From Bacteroidota bacterium (lineage in GTDB: Bacteria; Bacteroidota; Bacteroidia; UKL13-3), in assembly GCA_027488905.1 (NCBI GenBank), contig JAIYAT010000007.1, positions 62,001 through 126,000 on the forward strand: a stretch of 64,000 nt of DNA, read 5' to 3'. Every line of letters starts with the position of its first letter. The stretch's first letter is position 1. Below, piece after piece: positions 43,118-51,607 of this stretch. Both the position numbers and the translations under genes were made by a program. Under the pieces are notes generated by a model. That model did no database searches. It was not told where the DNA came from and was given only the letters and a program-made list of their open reading frames with translations.

Positions 43118-43990
43118 ATGGAATCGAATTACATTACCTTAATTTTATTGCCTTTGGCGCTCGGTATTATTATGCTAGGCTTGGGCATATCACTATCTAT
43201 TGCCGACTTTAAAAGGGTTATAGTTTATCCAAAGGCCATATTTATTGGCTTGGTTTGTCAAATGTTATTATTACCCATTCTTTGTTTTTTTCTGGCAAAT
43301 TTGTTTAACCTTTCTCCAGAACTTGCCGTAGGCCTCATGCTTTTGTCTGCATCACCAGGTGGCCCTACAGCTAATTTGTTTAGTTATCTAGCCAAAGGCG
43401 ATGTTGCGCTTAATATTTCACTTACCGCAGTGAATAGCCTACTCTCGCTTTTTACGCTACCTTTTATTATAAATTATTCATTTATATATTTCATGGGATC
43501 AGACCAAACAATTCCTATGCAGTTTAAAAAAGTTATAGAAGTATTTTTTATTGTGCTTGTGCCTGTTGCCATAGGTATGTATTTGAAGTCAAGAAATCCA
43601 GCCTTGACTACTAAATTAGAGAAACCAATTAAAGTTGTATCTGCATTGTTTTTAGTGGCCATCATTTTGGTTGCAATAATGAAGGAAAAAGAAAATGTTG
43701 TTTCATTTTTTCTACAAGTTGGAATAGTAACTTTGGTATTCAATGTTTTGAGTATGGTGATTGGTTTTTACATTCCTAGATTGTTTCAACTTGCAAAAAA
43801 GCAATCCATTTCAATAGGCATGGAAATTGGAATTCACAATGGTACATTGGCAATTTATATTGCGCTTTCGGTCATTGGAAACAGTGCCATGAGCATACCT
43901 CCTGCGATATATAGCCTTATTATGTTTTTTACGGCTGCAGCTTTTGGTTATATTGTAAATATTGGCCGCAAACCTGAATTGGAATATTAA
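43118..43990 (+). CDS. Bile acid:sodium symporter (BASS) family transporter
   Basis: A 290-residue inner-membrane protein with about nine to ten hydrophobic helices. The BASS signature is seen as LLSASPGGPTANLFSYLAKGD after helix 3, followed by ISLTAVNSLLSLFTLPF, and a second discontinuous-helix motif, GMEIGIHNGTLAIYIALSV. BASS proteins import organic anions with sodium; the substrate is not predictable. Its stop codon overlaps the stop of the LuxR-type remnant on the other strand. Confidence 0.9.
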   Translation: MESNYITLILLPLALGIIMLGLGISLSIADFKRVIVYPKAIFIGLVCQMLLLPILCFFLANLFNLSPELAVGLMLLSASPGGPTANLFSYLAKGDVALNISLTAVNSLLSLFTLPFIINYSFIYFMGSDQTIPMQFKKVIEVFFIVLVPVAIGMYLKSRNPALTTKLEKPIKVVSALFLVAIILVAIMKEKENVVSFFLQVGIVTLVFNVLSMVIGFYIPRLFQLAKKQSISIGMEIGIHNGTLAIYIALSVIGNSAMSIPPAIYSLIMFFTAAAFGYIVNIGRKPELEY

Positions 43991-44081
43991 ACAATCCTAC
44001 CTTTAATAGCCTTGGCAACTGCTTCTGATTTAGAATGTACCTGAAGCTTTTTATAAATGTTTTTGATTTGGCCGTAAACAA
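43987..44081 (-). pseudogene. C-terminal remnant of a LuxR/NarL-type response regulator
   Basis: Read on the minus strand this encodes VYGQIKNIYKKLQVHSKSEA followed by VAKAIKGRIV and a stop. That is the last helix and tail of a GerE/LuxR helix-turn-helix, as found in Bacteroidota NarL-type regulators. The receiver domain and the first HTH helix are missing. Homology stops at about 44081, exactly where the duplicated tail of the 41520 gene begins, so the break is a rearrangement junction. Confidence 0.8.
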
Positions 44082-44083
44082 AA

Positions 44084-44167
44084 ATGAGTGAACCGAATGT
44101 TGAATTTCCTTATGAAACAGAAGCCATAAATAGAGATATTCGCATAAAATTAAACTTGCCTTTCTGA
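44084..44167 (+). pseudogene. Truncated copy of the 3' end of the 41520 gene
   Basis: Encodes MSEPNVEFPYETEAINRDIR plus a short tail, matching the last 27 residues of the unknown protein at 41520-41870 with a few substitutions. The N-terminal three quarters are absent. It joins the LuxR remnant on its left. On its right the acetyltransferase gene expected from the parent locus is missing. Confidence 0.8.
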
Positions 44168-44197
44168 TTAGATATAGTATAAATTTTGAAAACTATC

Positions 44198-44413
44198 ATG
44201 GATAAAAATAATTTAACAAAAGAATATTCAAACGGCGAAATTACTGTGGTTTGGCAATCGTCTAAATGCATACATTCGGCTAATTGTATCAAACACCTGT
44301 CTTCTGTTTTTCAGCCGCAAACCCAACCTTGGATTAAAATGGAAAATGCCAGTAGCGCAGAAATTGTTAGTACTGTTGGCAAATGTCCATCTGGTGCATT
44401 GAGCATAAAATAG
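44198..44413 (+). CDS. YjdI-like (4Fe-4S) mono-cluster protein, copy 2
   Basis: A 71-residue paralog of the 42209 protein, with the same cysteines (KCIHSANC, GKCPSGAL). I start it at ATG 44198, matching copy 1; an in-frame TTG at 44186 is less likely. The second half is identical in amino acids to copy 1 (QPWIKMENASSAEIVSTVG), while the first half has several changes. It has lost its acetyltransferase partner, so it may be unnecessary or specialised. Confidence 0.85.
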   Translation: MDKNNLTKEYSNGEITVVWQSSKCIHSANCIKHLSSVFQPQTQPWIKMENASSAEIVSTVGKCPSGALSIK

Positions 44414-44520
44414 GTGAGTGTTAGTGGCTGTTTTTTTGGCCAAGCAAAAAAGTAACGAGCGTAAAAGAGGTAAGCCCATGAATAAAGCAGAATTGTGAAA
44501 GGGAAAATATACCCACTTTT
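44414..44520. repeat. Duplicated non-coding tail, copy 2
   Basis: Partner of 42425-42530. Only scattered differences are seen up to TATACCCACTT, after which the two sequences diverge abruptly at about 44521. Confidence 0.85.
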
Positions 44521-44652
44521 GAATATTTTTTACCATAAACATTCGGGCAGGTAAACGGACTTTTGTTAAATATGATAAATATTTTAGTCGACAATTAAAC
44601 TTTTGGAGATTTCTGCAGTCAAAGATTTGAATATTTATGAAATAAATTCCGA

Positions 44653-46218
44653 ATGAATAAAATATTTTTACTATTATTTTTAGTTATAGCAGTAACGAAT
44701 TTATTTGCTCAAACTTGGACAAGCAATTACTCTCCAGGCGCAATTGACGCAAACAGCCAATTGACAGGCGGTAATGAAATAATGCAAATCGTTTCCCATA
44801 AAGGGAAACTCTTTGCAGGCAATAGTTATTGGCAAGAATTTGACACCATCAACAATCCTCGGTCATGCGAAATAATAAGAAAAGACAATTCAATTTCTTC
44901 TTGGCAAGTAGATAAAGATTTTACTACTGCAAATCTTAGAGTTGGTGCCATGAAATCTTTCATTTTTAACACCAATTTTTCTGGGGCATCCATAACTCCT
45001 GATACTTTACTAATTACAATTCCTAATGATAATGATGGTCAAGTAAATTGTTGGGTTCGCAACGACAACACAAATACTTGGAATGTGAATACGCTAGCTA
45101 ACGTGCAAACAAATGTTAATTGTAGAGCATTGGGCTTTCATAAAGATGCCACAAATAACATCTGTTATGTTTTTGCTGGACTTATGGATTATGGAATTTT
45201 TAGAGGAAGCTACAATGCCTCTTTACCAACTAAAATTCAATGGACTTTAACCCCCGAATTTGTTACACCTACAAATGAAAGGGTAATGGGATTTACTGTG
45301 TGCAACAATGAAATTTATGCAGCCACAAGCGATGGTGGCATTGGACATATTTATAAAAGAACTGATGCTTCAGCTTCATGGTCTTTAGTAAAAACCACCA
45401 CAGACGGACCCCAAGCAGAAGACATTAGAGGATTATCAGCAATTCCAAATCCTAATGGTGCAGGTGAGGTTTTATGGTATAGTTGGAATAAAAAAGCAAG
45501 TAGAATAGACCCATTTAATAATTATGCAGAAACTGTTGAATATGCTTATACAGATAGTTTGACAAGCCAACTAGGAATTCAAGTTCAGTATATTATTGCG
45601 GCTTATAACGACAATTTTCCTGTTTTTAATCCAACAAATGCAAATGAAGATATACGTATAATAGGAATTGAACTTAAATACAATGCAACTGCATTACTAA
45701 GCAACCCAAAACCAAACTGGAACGGTTGGGGAATTGATGGCCAATATTACGAACGCCATCAAAAGGGAAGTAATATTTATTATGTTAGAAAATTTATTGT
45801 AAATAATTCTCCATTAGTAACAGATACATTAGTTGCAACTAGAACTATTTGTGTTTCGCCATTTGCAAGCGACAACGGAAAAGTTTTATACGCAGGAGGA
45901 ATGGACTGCAACAGTATTCCAATGAGCAGACAAGCATGGATTTATACAGCAAATTTTAATGGACCAACCTCATCAATAAGTACATTTTCTAATATAAACT
46001 CCATTTCAGTTTATCCAAACCCTGCATCTTCCGAAATTAATATTTCATTTTCCTTATCAAACAATTTCACTATTGAAATTATAAACACTTTAGGCGAAGC
46101 AGTTTTGAAATTTCAAAACCAAACTAAGATTGATGTATCGCAAATGGCAAAAGGTATATACTATCTTAAAGTATGCGATAACCAAAAGACTTACACACAA
46201 AAAATAATATTACAGTAA
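44653..46218 (+). CDS. T9SS-exported propeller-like protein
   Basis: A 521-residue secreted protein: signal peptide (cleavage near NLFAQ-TWT), about 420 residues of repeated beta segments (HKGKLFAGNSYWQEF, IYATSDGGIGHIYKRTD, WSLVKTTTDGPQAEDIRGLS, NAGEV-like AGEVLWYSW) and a T9SS sorting domain (ISVYPNPASSEINISF to TQKIILQ). The N-terminal 400 residues align with the same part of the 47892 protein, so they are paralogs. The next gene starts directly after its stop codon, with no gap. Function is unknown; the propeller label is inference. Confidence 0.75.
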   Translation: MNKIFLLLFLVIAVTNLFAQTWTSNYSPGAIDANSQLTGGNEIMQIVSHKGKLFAGNSYWQEFDTINNPRSCEIIRKDNSISSWQVDKDFTTANLRVGAMKSFIFNTNFSGASITPDTLLITIPNDNDGQVNCWVRNDNTNTWNVNTLANVQTNVNCRALGFHKDATNNICYVFAGLMDYGIFRGSYNASLPTKIQWTLTPEFVTPTNERVMGFTVCNNEIYAATSDGGIGHIYKRTDASASWSLVKTTTDGPQAEDIRGLSAIPNPNGAGEVLWYSWNKKASRIDPFNNYAETVEYAYTDSLTSQLGIQVQYIIAAYNDNFPVFNPTNANEDIRIIGIELKYNATALLSNPKPNWNGWGIDGQYYERHQKGSNIYYVRKFIVNNSPLVTDTLVATRTICVSPFASDNGKVLYAGGMDCNSIPMSRQAWIYTANFNGPTSSISTFSNINSISVYPNPASSEINISFSLSNNFTIEIINTLGEAVLKFQNQTKIDVSQMAKGIYYLKVCDNQKTYTQKIILQ

Positions 46219-47637
46219 ATGAAAAATCTAATCACTGTATTTGCCTTTTTGCTTGTCTTGAAATCTCAAGCCCAAACATTCATACCTAATGACACTATTC
46301 TTGCAAACAATGTTTTTCAAGTAGAATTTTCTGACGACAGCCGTTCTATGGTTTGGTGCGAAAATTTAGGTGGCGGACTAGCAAGAGTTTGGTATGCCGA
46401 CCTTAACTTAAATACTGGACTTCCAAACTTTGCGACCAAACTAGCTATTGACACCATTCAAGGACAAGGCTGGCCTTATTGGGGGCAAGACAACGTAAGT
46501 AAATTCTTTCTTATTAAAAACAAAAACGGACACATAAAATATATCCGTAGAACAGGTTTTAATACCTTAACCCAATACGATTTAGGAACAGTAAATGCTG
46601 ATGAGAAATCATTATTAAATGTAAATAGCGACAGTACCAAAAATTACTTTTGGGTAAACTATGTTGTAAAAAATCCAGTTTCAACAGGCTTTGATAGTTT
46701 ATTTGTATTTCGCTCCGACAATCCAACAAATAGAGTTTTCATAAACGCTGAAAAGAAAAATTCTGGCGGGTCAGCTTATGAACTAACCTTTCCAAGATGG
46801 TTAGCACAATCAGAACAATTAGTTTATCCATTCAGACCATTTGCGGCACAGCCCTATTGGGACATCAAATTTTGGAACGGACAAACACAAATCTCAACAC
46901 AAGTTACAAACGATATTCCTTCAAGTATTTTTAATCATCACGTTGACGATTTACCGTTTCGACTTCCTCAATTCCCAAATGATACATTTATGTTTAGTAG
47001 TAAGGCGGCTCAACAAGTATCTATTTATAAAAAAACTGGAAAGTATTTTACACAAGTACAATTACATACTTCACCTACTTCAATTATTCCTACAACCTTA
47101 ACTTCTTTTGAGCCTTTTACAATTTGTGGTAAAAAAACTTATGGAGCATATCAAGTTTATAGCGGCAATGACATTCCTGGCACAACAGCAGGTGAAATCT
47201 ACTTGCTTGGGATTTTTGGCGACAGCATTCACACTAAAATAAGTGAGTTTACAGGTGATGTTGCTGTTGACCCTGAATATGTTATTGGAAATAAAAAGGT
47301 GTGGATTTTTTACTATGGAAAACCAACAGGTTTTGGAAATTTTAACTTACATAGATGCGAAACCCCATTGGTAATTCCTTGCTTAACAACAGGAATTGAG
47401 AATTTAATAAATGAATCAAATATTTCGGTTTACCCAAATCCAGCATTTACAGAATTAAATATTTCGATTCCATTCAATACTAAATTTGGTATTGAAATAT
47501 TTAACACCATGGGCGCAAGCGTTTTTAAAACCGAAAATCTGAATAAAATAGATGTAAGTAAATTACCAAAAGGAGTTTATTTTATTAATGTTTTATCAGG
47601 CAATAGAAGTGTTACCAAAAAAATAATTATTCAATAA
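46219..47637 (+). CDS. T9SS-exported protein, TolB/WD40-like
   Basis: A 472-residue secreted protein: signal peptide (cleavage near SQAQT), a body of repeated beta segments (DDSRSMVWCENLGGGLARVW, FDSLFVFRSDNPTNRVF, AYELTFPRWLAQSEQLVYPF) resembling TolB-type propeller blades, and a T9SS sorting domain (ISVYPNPAFTELNISI to VTKKIIIQ). Its ATG directly follows the TAA of the previous gene, so the two should be translationally coupled. The sorting domain closely resembles those of both neighbours. Confidence 0.75.
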   Translation: MKNLITVFAFLLVLKSQAQTFIPNDTILANNVFQVEFSDDSRSMVWCENLGGGLARVWYADLNLNTGLPNFATKLAIDTIQGQGWPYWGQDNVSKFFLIKNKNGHIKYIRRTGFNTLTQYDLGTVNADEKSLLNVNSDSTKNYFWVNYVVKNPVSTGFDSLFVFRSDNPTNRVFINAEKKNSGGSAYELTFPRWLAQSEQLVYPFRPFAAQPYWDIKFWNGQTQISTQVTNDIPSSIFNHHVDDLPFRLPQFPNDTFMFSSKAAQQVSIYKKTGKYFTQVQLHTSPTSIIPTTLTSFEPFTICGKKTYGAYQVYSGNDIPGTTAGEIYLLGIFGDSIHTKISEFTGDVAVDPEYVIGNKKVWIFYYGKPTGFGNFNLHRCETPLVIPCLTTGIENLINESNISVYPNPAFTELNISIPFNTKFGIEIFNTMGASVFKTENLNKIDVSKLPKGVYFINVLSGNRSVTKKIIIQ

Positions 47638-47760
47638 TTTTATGAGGTTGAGGCATCCTTTTTTAAAAATAATGTCTAATTAGGTAAATAGAATTTATTT
47701 AAAAATTATCCTCTAAACTACTCAGTTTTTTTCTTTTCAAAAATGGCAGTTTCATAAAAC

Positions 47761-47801
47761 GGTCAGAATAGTTGAGGTTAAAGCTGCGCTTAATCCTGAC
47801 C
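47761..47801. other. Intergenic inverted repeat of unknown role
   Basis: GGTCAG (47761-47766) pairs with CTGACC (47796-47801), enclosing a second partial inverted repeat (TTAAAGC/GCGCTTAA). It has no T-tract, lies in the 254-base gap after the 46219 gene, and could be an operator or RNA structure. Confidence 0.3.
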
Positions 47802-47891
47802 TTGGCTAATTGGTGGTGCTCATAAAAACAAATTTTATTTTATCAGAAATCAAGAAACCGCAAACCAATATAAAAAACAATAATCAATAAC

Positions 47892-50825
47892 ATGAAAAAA
47901 ATTACTTCAATTCTTTTTAGCTTGTTAGCTTTCGCCAATGTACAAGCACAATTTACAAAATCGTTCACCGCAGGAACAAAAGATCTAAATGGAAACTTTA
48001 TGGGTGGTACTGAAATGAGGGTATTAGCCAATCATAAAGGAATGTTGTTTGGTGGTATTGAAACTTGGATGGATGATACCACAGGAACTTGCGACCCATT
48101 TATTGGTGCTCAAATAATGAGATTAGAATCGCCAACAGGTCAATGGAAATTGGATAAACATTTCAACAAATTTTTTGACCAAAATAAGGGTAGAGAAAGA
48201 AAACGTAATGAAGGTATTACCGCATTAGAATCAGTTGTTTTCAAGAATAACAAAAACGGAATTACACTTTCAAGTCCTGATACAATATTAATTGCAGCAG
48301 CAAGAGATTTTACTGGTGTATTATCTGTTTATACAAGGAATGATAGTAATAGTTCTTGGACAGAAACTGAAGTTGGAACCATCACAAATGACACATCGGG
48401 TTCAACTGATAATGATGGTACCATTAGAAGTTTTATTTTATATAAAGACCCAATAACTGGAATTGATAGAATATTTGCAGGATCTCTTCCAAATGGAATA
48501 ATTTCAGGGGCTTATGATGCAACTTTGCCTGGAAAAATAGCTTGGGATACGATTCCTGAGTTAACAGGATTTGTAGGAAGACCAATGGCATTTGCTGTTT
48601 GTAATGGGGAATTATTTTGTGCAATAGCTCCAAGTATATATAAAAGAAATAATACCACTAAAACCTGGACTGCTATTTTTACCTATCCATTTAATGTTTT
48701 TCCTGGCGGAAGTAGTGGATTGCGAGGACTAACAACTATCAAAAACCCAAATGGTTTGGGTCAATCTCTTATAGCTGCTTTAGAAGGCACCACAAGTAAA
48801 ATTTATAGAATAACTCCAGGGCAAAATAATCCAACAGAAGAAATTGACATAGATACTTTAATGACAAGGGCATTTGGTTTTGCAGGCCAATACTACGTGA
48901 TTGCTAATAGTGAAATGACATGGATTACCGAGCCTAATACTGGTGATTCAGTTTTAACCATAACCATTCAACATCACCCTGCCAATATTAGAGATGATGC
49001 ATTTTATTTAATAAGAAAGCAAGTTGCAGGTAATATTACCTATTCGCTAAAAAGAATTGATAATGATGTTTTTTCACCATTAACAATTTTAAATTCAACA
49101 AGGGCGATAGTGCCTTCGCCATTCCCAAATGATGGCAACTTTGTTTTTTTAGGAGGTTATGATGCTGATAACAACATTTCGCATAATACAGCTTATGTTT
49201 TAAGGGCAAGTAAATCTGCATTTTTTAACCCAATTGGAAGCACTTCAACTTCTGCCGGTTTAAAACATAAAGTAATTTTTCCTTCTATAACTGATAATAC
49301 AATTGATGATGTTTTTGGTTACCATCAAACCTATTTGAATACAGCTAAAACTCCTCAAAATAAATTATTCCTATTTTTGCCAGGTTCTAATTCCAATCCT
49401 TTTGCTTATGATGAGGTGCAAAAACTAGCAGCCGAAAATGGCTATCATTCATTAGGTATAAGCTACAGTAATGCAACTATTAGCCCTATGTGCGCAGGTT
49501 CTAATGATAGTTTATGTTTTGATAAAGTGAGAAGAGAAGTAATTACAGGGGCTGCCTTAAGCGATTCGGTAAATGTGAATGTTGCAAATTCTATAAACAA
49601 CAGAGTGCTGAAAGCATTACAATTTTTAAATACCAATTTCCCTACAGAAAATTGGGGTCAGTTTTATAGTGGCTCAACTATTCTGTGGAATAAAATTGCA
49701 GTGGCAGGACATTCGCAAGGTGGAGGACATGCTGCATTTATTGCCAAACAAAATACAGTTGATAGAGTAGTTTTATTGGCATCTCCTAAAGATTATTTTA
49801 CAGCGCCATTAAATAAACCAGCATCATGGATAAACAACCCGAGCATTACTCCTTCTTGTAAGTATTATGCCATAACGCATGAGGACGATTTTTTAGGTTG
49901 TACTTACAATCAGCAATTGCAAATATTTAATAGGTTAAAGATGGATACTTTTGCACCCAATGCTATTTTTGAAACCAGCAATGGTAATTACAATAAAAGC
50001 CACGTAATTATTTCAACTATTAATGGACTTAATAGTAGTAGCGCGCATAATATTGTTGGGGTTGATGTTTTGGCAGCAAATATTTGTAAAGTTTCATTTT
50101 ATACACCAGCATGGAATTATATGATTACGAATAATGGTTGTTCAATTGTTCCTAATACTAATAAACCAACTATCACAGTAATAAGACCTTTGGAGTTTTG
50201 TAATGGAGATAGCGCAATATTAATATCAAGCCTTGGTAGCGCATATAATTGGTCAACAGGGGCAACCACTAGAAGAATAAGTGTTTATACCTCAGCAACT
50301 ATTTCAGTAACCGTTACTGATAGTTTGGGCAACTTTGCCACATCTGATTCCGTTAAAGTGTTTTCGAATAATTTACCTCCAATCCCTGCTATAACTTTAT
50401 CTGGCAATACTTTGAATTCAAGTGCTTCAACTGGTAATCAGTGGTATTTTAACGAAACAATTATTAACAATGCCACTAATCAAACTTATTTTCCTTCCCA
50501 AAATGGAAATTATAAAGTTAAGGTAACTAATAATAAAAGTTGTACATCTACATCGGCCAATTTTAATTATACCAATGTTGGATTATTAGAAAACTTTAAT
50601 AGTAATAAAATTGTAATATATCCAAACCCAACATCCACTATAATTAATATTCCAATTGTAAATAATGAAATAGATAAAGTAGAAATTACGAATACTTTAG
50701 GCCAGGTGATGTTAGAAACTAACAATCAAAATAGAATTAATGTAAATGAATTGCCTAAAGGAATATATTTTATTACTGTTTTATTTGATAATAAAAGTAT
50801 AACACAAAAAATAGTTGTTCAATAA
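47892..50825 (+). CDS. T9SS-exported fusion: propeller-like domain, alpha/beta hydrolase, Ig-like domain
   Basis: A 977-residue secreted protein. Order: signal peptide (cleavage near VQAQ-FTK), a propeller-like part (about 20-440) paralogous to the 44653 protein, an alpha/beta hydrolase (about 460-760) with KLFLFLPGSNSNPFAYDEV and the nucleophile elbow VAGHSQGGGHAAFIA, a late histidine in KSHVIIS, then an Ig-like segment (FCNGDSAILISSLGSAYNWS) and a T9SS tail (IVIYPNPTSTIINIPI to TQKIVVQ). The hydrolase resembles secreted esterase-like enzymes; the substrate is unknown. It is monocistronic after a 254-base gap. Confidence 0.82.
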   Translation: MKKITSILFSLLAFANVQAQFTKSFTAGTKDLNGNFMGGTEMRVLANHKGMLFGGIETWMDDTTGTCDPFIGAQIMRLESPTGQWKLDKHFNKFFDQNKGRERKRNEGITALESVVFKNNKNGITLSSPDTILIAAARDFTGVLSVYTRNDSNSSWTETEVGTITNDTSGSTDNDGTIRSFILYKDPITGIDRIFAGSLPNGIISGAYDATLPGKIAWDTIPELTGFVGRPMAFAVCNGELFCAIAPSIYKRNNTTKTWTAIFTYPFNVFPGGSSGLRGLTTIKNPNGLGQSLIAALEGTTSKIYRITPGQNNPTEEIDIDTLMTRAFGFAGQYYVIANSEMTWITEPNTGDSVLTITIQHHPANIRDDAFYLIRKQVAGNITYSLKRIDNDVFSPLTILNSTRAIVPSPFPNDGNFVFLGGYDADNNISHNTAYVLRASKSAFFNPIGSTSTSAGLKHKVIFPSITDNTIDDVFGYHQTYLNTAKTPQNKLFLFLPGSNSNPFAYDEVQKLAAENGYHSLGISYSNATISPMCAGSNDSLCFDKVRREVITGAALSDSVNVNVANSINNRVLKALQFLNTNFPTENWGQFYSGSTILWNKIAVAGHSQGGGHAAFIAKQNTVDRVVLLASPKDYFTAPLNKPASWINNPSITPSCKYYAITHEDDFLGCTYNQQLQIFNRLKMDTFAPNAIFETSNGNYNKSHVIISTINGLNSSSAHNIVGVDVLAANICKVSFYTPAWNYMITNNGCSIVPNTNKPTITVIRPLEFCNGDSAILISSLGSAYNWSTGATTRRISVYTSATISVTVTDSLGNFATSDSVKVFSNNLPPIPAITLSGNTLNSSASTGNQWYFNETIINNATNQTYFPSQNGNYKVKVTNNKSCTSTSANFNYTNVGLLENFNSNKIVIYPNPTSTIINIPIVNNEIDKVEITNTLGQVMLETNNQNRINVNELPKGIYFITVLFDNKSITQKIVVQ

Positions 50826-50900
50826 TTTATTTATTGAGGCAACCTTTTAATACAATTGGGTCTATATAGTACATTTAACAATTAAATTAAACACAAAAAA

Positions 50901-51473
50901 ATGAAAAAAACAATTATGTTACTAGCTTCAATGTTTATGATAACGTTGGCTTGTAAAAAAGAAAAAGAACAAACCATTACTGAACCAGTTAAGGTGGTAA
51001 ATGAACCTACTGTTGGATTTATGGCAAAGGTAATTATGGGAAGTAGTTCCGTTAAAAAAGATTGGGTAAGCACAAGTTCAAATAAAACTACCTCTGGTAT
51101 TCCAGTTAGTGGTGTTGATTATTTTGCTAGCAGAGGCGGCATAAATTCTAATGAATTAAGTTTAATGAGTTTTGGAAAGTTTACGGATGATACTTCAAAC
51201 ATGGCAGGTAGGATTACAATATTTATAAGTAATGTTTCTGATACGGGCACATTTATACTTGATAATAATAATTACGCAGTGCTATCACTTGTAAGCAACC
51301 AAACTTTACAACATTATGCCACTGATGCAAATAATAAAGGGGTGTTAAACGTAACAAATTATGACACCCTTAAAAATACCATCTCAGGAAATTTTAGTTT
51401 TCAAGCTGCTGTTAATTCAAATACCCTTACCCTTCAAAATGGAGCTTTCTTAGATATTCCATTTAAACAATAA
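50901..51473 (+). CDS. DUF6252-like lipoprotein
   Basis: A 190-residue lipoprotein (lipobox ITLAC followed by KKEKEQ). The mature part is a beta-sandwich-like sequence: NELSLMSFGKFTDD, AGRITIFISNVSDTGTFIL, and the closing GVLNVTNYDTLKNTISGNFS followed by NGAFLDIPF. The pattern Y-D-x(3)-IS-G-x-F-x-F near the end is typical of DUF6252-type Bacteroidota lipoproteins. It stands alone 75 bases after the hydrolase fusion gene. Function is unknown. Confidence 0.72.
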   Translation: MKKTIMLLASMFMITLACKKEKEQTITEPVKVVNEPTVGFMAKVIMGSSSVKKDWVSTSSNKTTSGIPVSGVDYFASRGGINSNELSLMSFGKFTDDTSNMAGRITIFISNVSDTGTFILDNNNYAVLSLVSNQTLQHYATDANNKGVLNVTNYDTLKNTISGNFSFQAAVNSNTLTLQNGAFLDIPFKQ

Positions 51474-51490
51474 ATTAGTATAGATTTAGG

Positions 51491-51525
51491 GGTGTTTTTT
51501 GATGCGAATGGATTGGTTTTGTTTG
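51491..51525 (+). promoter_or_regulatory. Promoter-like block upstream of a T9SS gene
   Basis: GGTGTTTTTTGAT (51491-51503), a 15-base spacer and a TTTGTTTG element in the -7 position. This is the third member of the shared block also seen at 42533 and 43048. The -7 match is one base off consensus. Confidence 0.35.
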
Positions 51526-51559
51526 TATTGTTTTTCATTTATTTCAACGCATCTTTGTT

Positions 51560-51572
51560 TTGGTTCAAACCA
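51560..51572. repeat. Dispersed motif, one mismatch, intergenic
   Basis: TTGGTTCAAACCA 36 bases before the T9SS gene start at 51608. Confidence 0.75.
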
Positions 51573-51607
51573 TAACCAATAATTTAACCATAATAAATTT
51601 AATTCCT

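Noticed and set aside
51560-51607. Upstream TTG start extending the T9SS protein
   Set aside because: The extension lies in a motif copy, has no signal character, and the ATG at 51608 gives a normal signal peptide.
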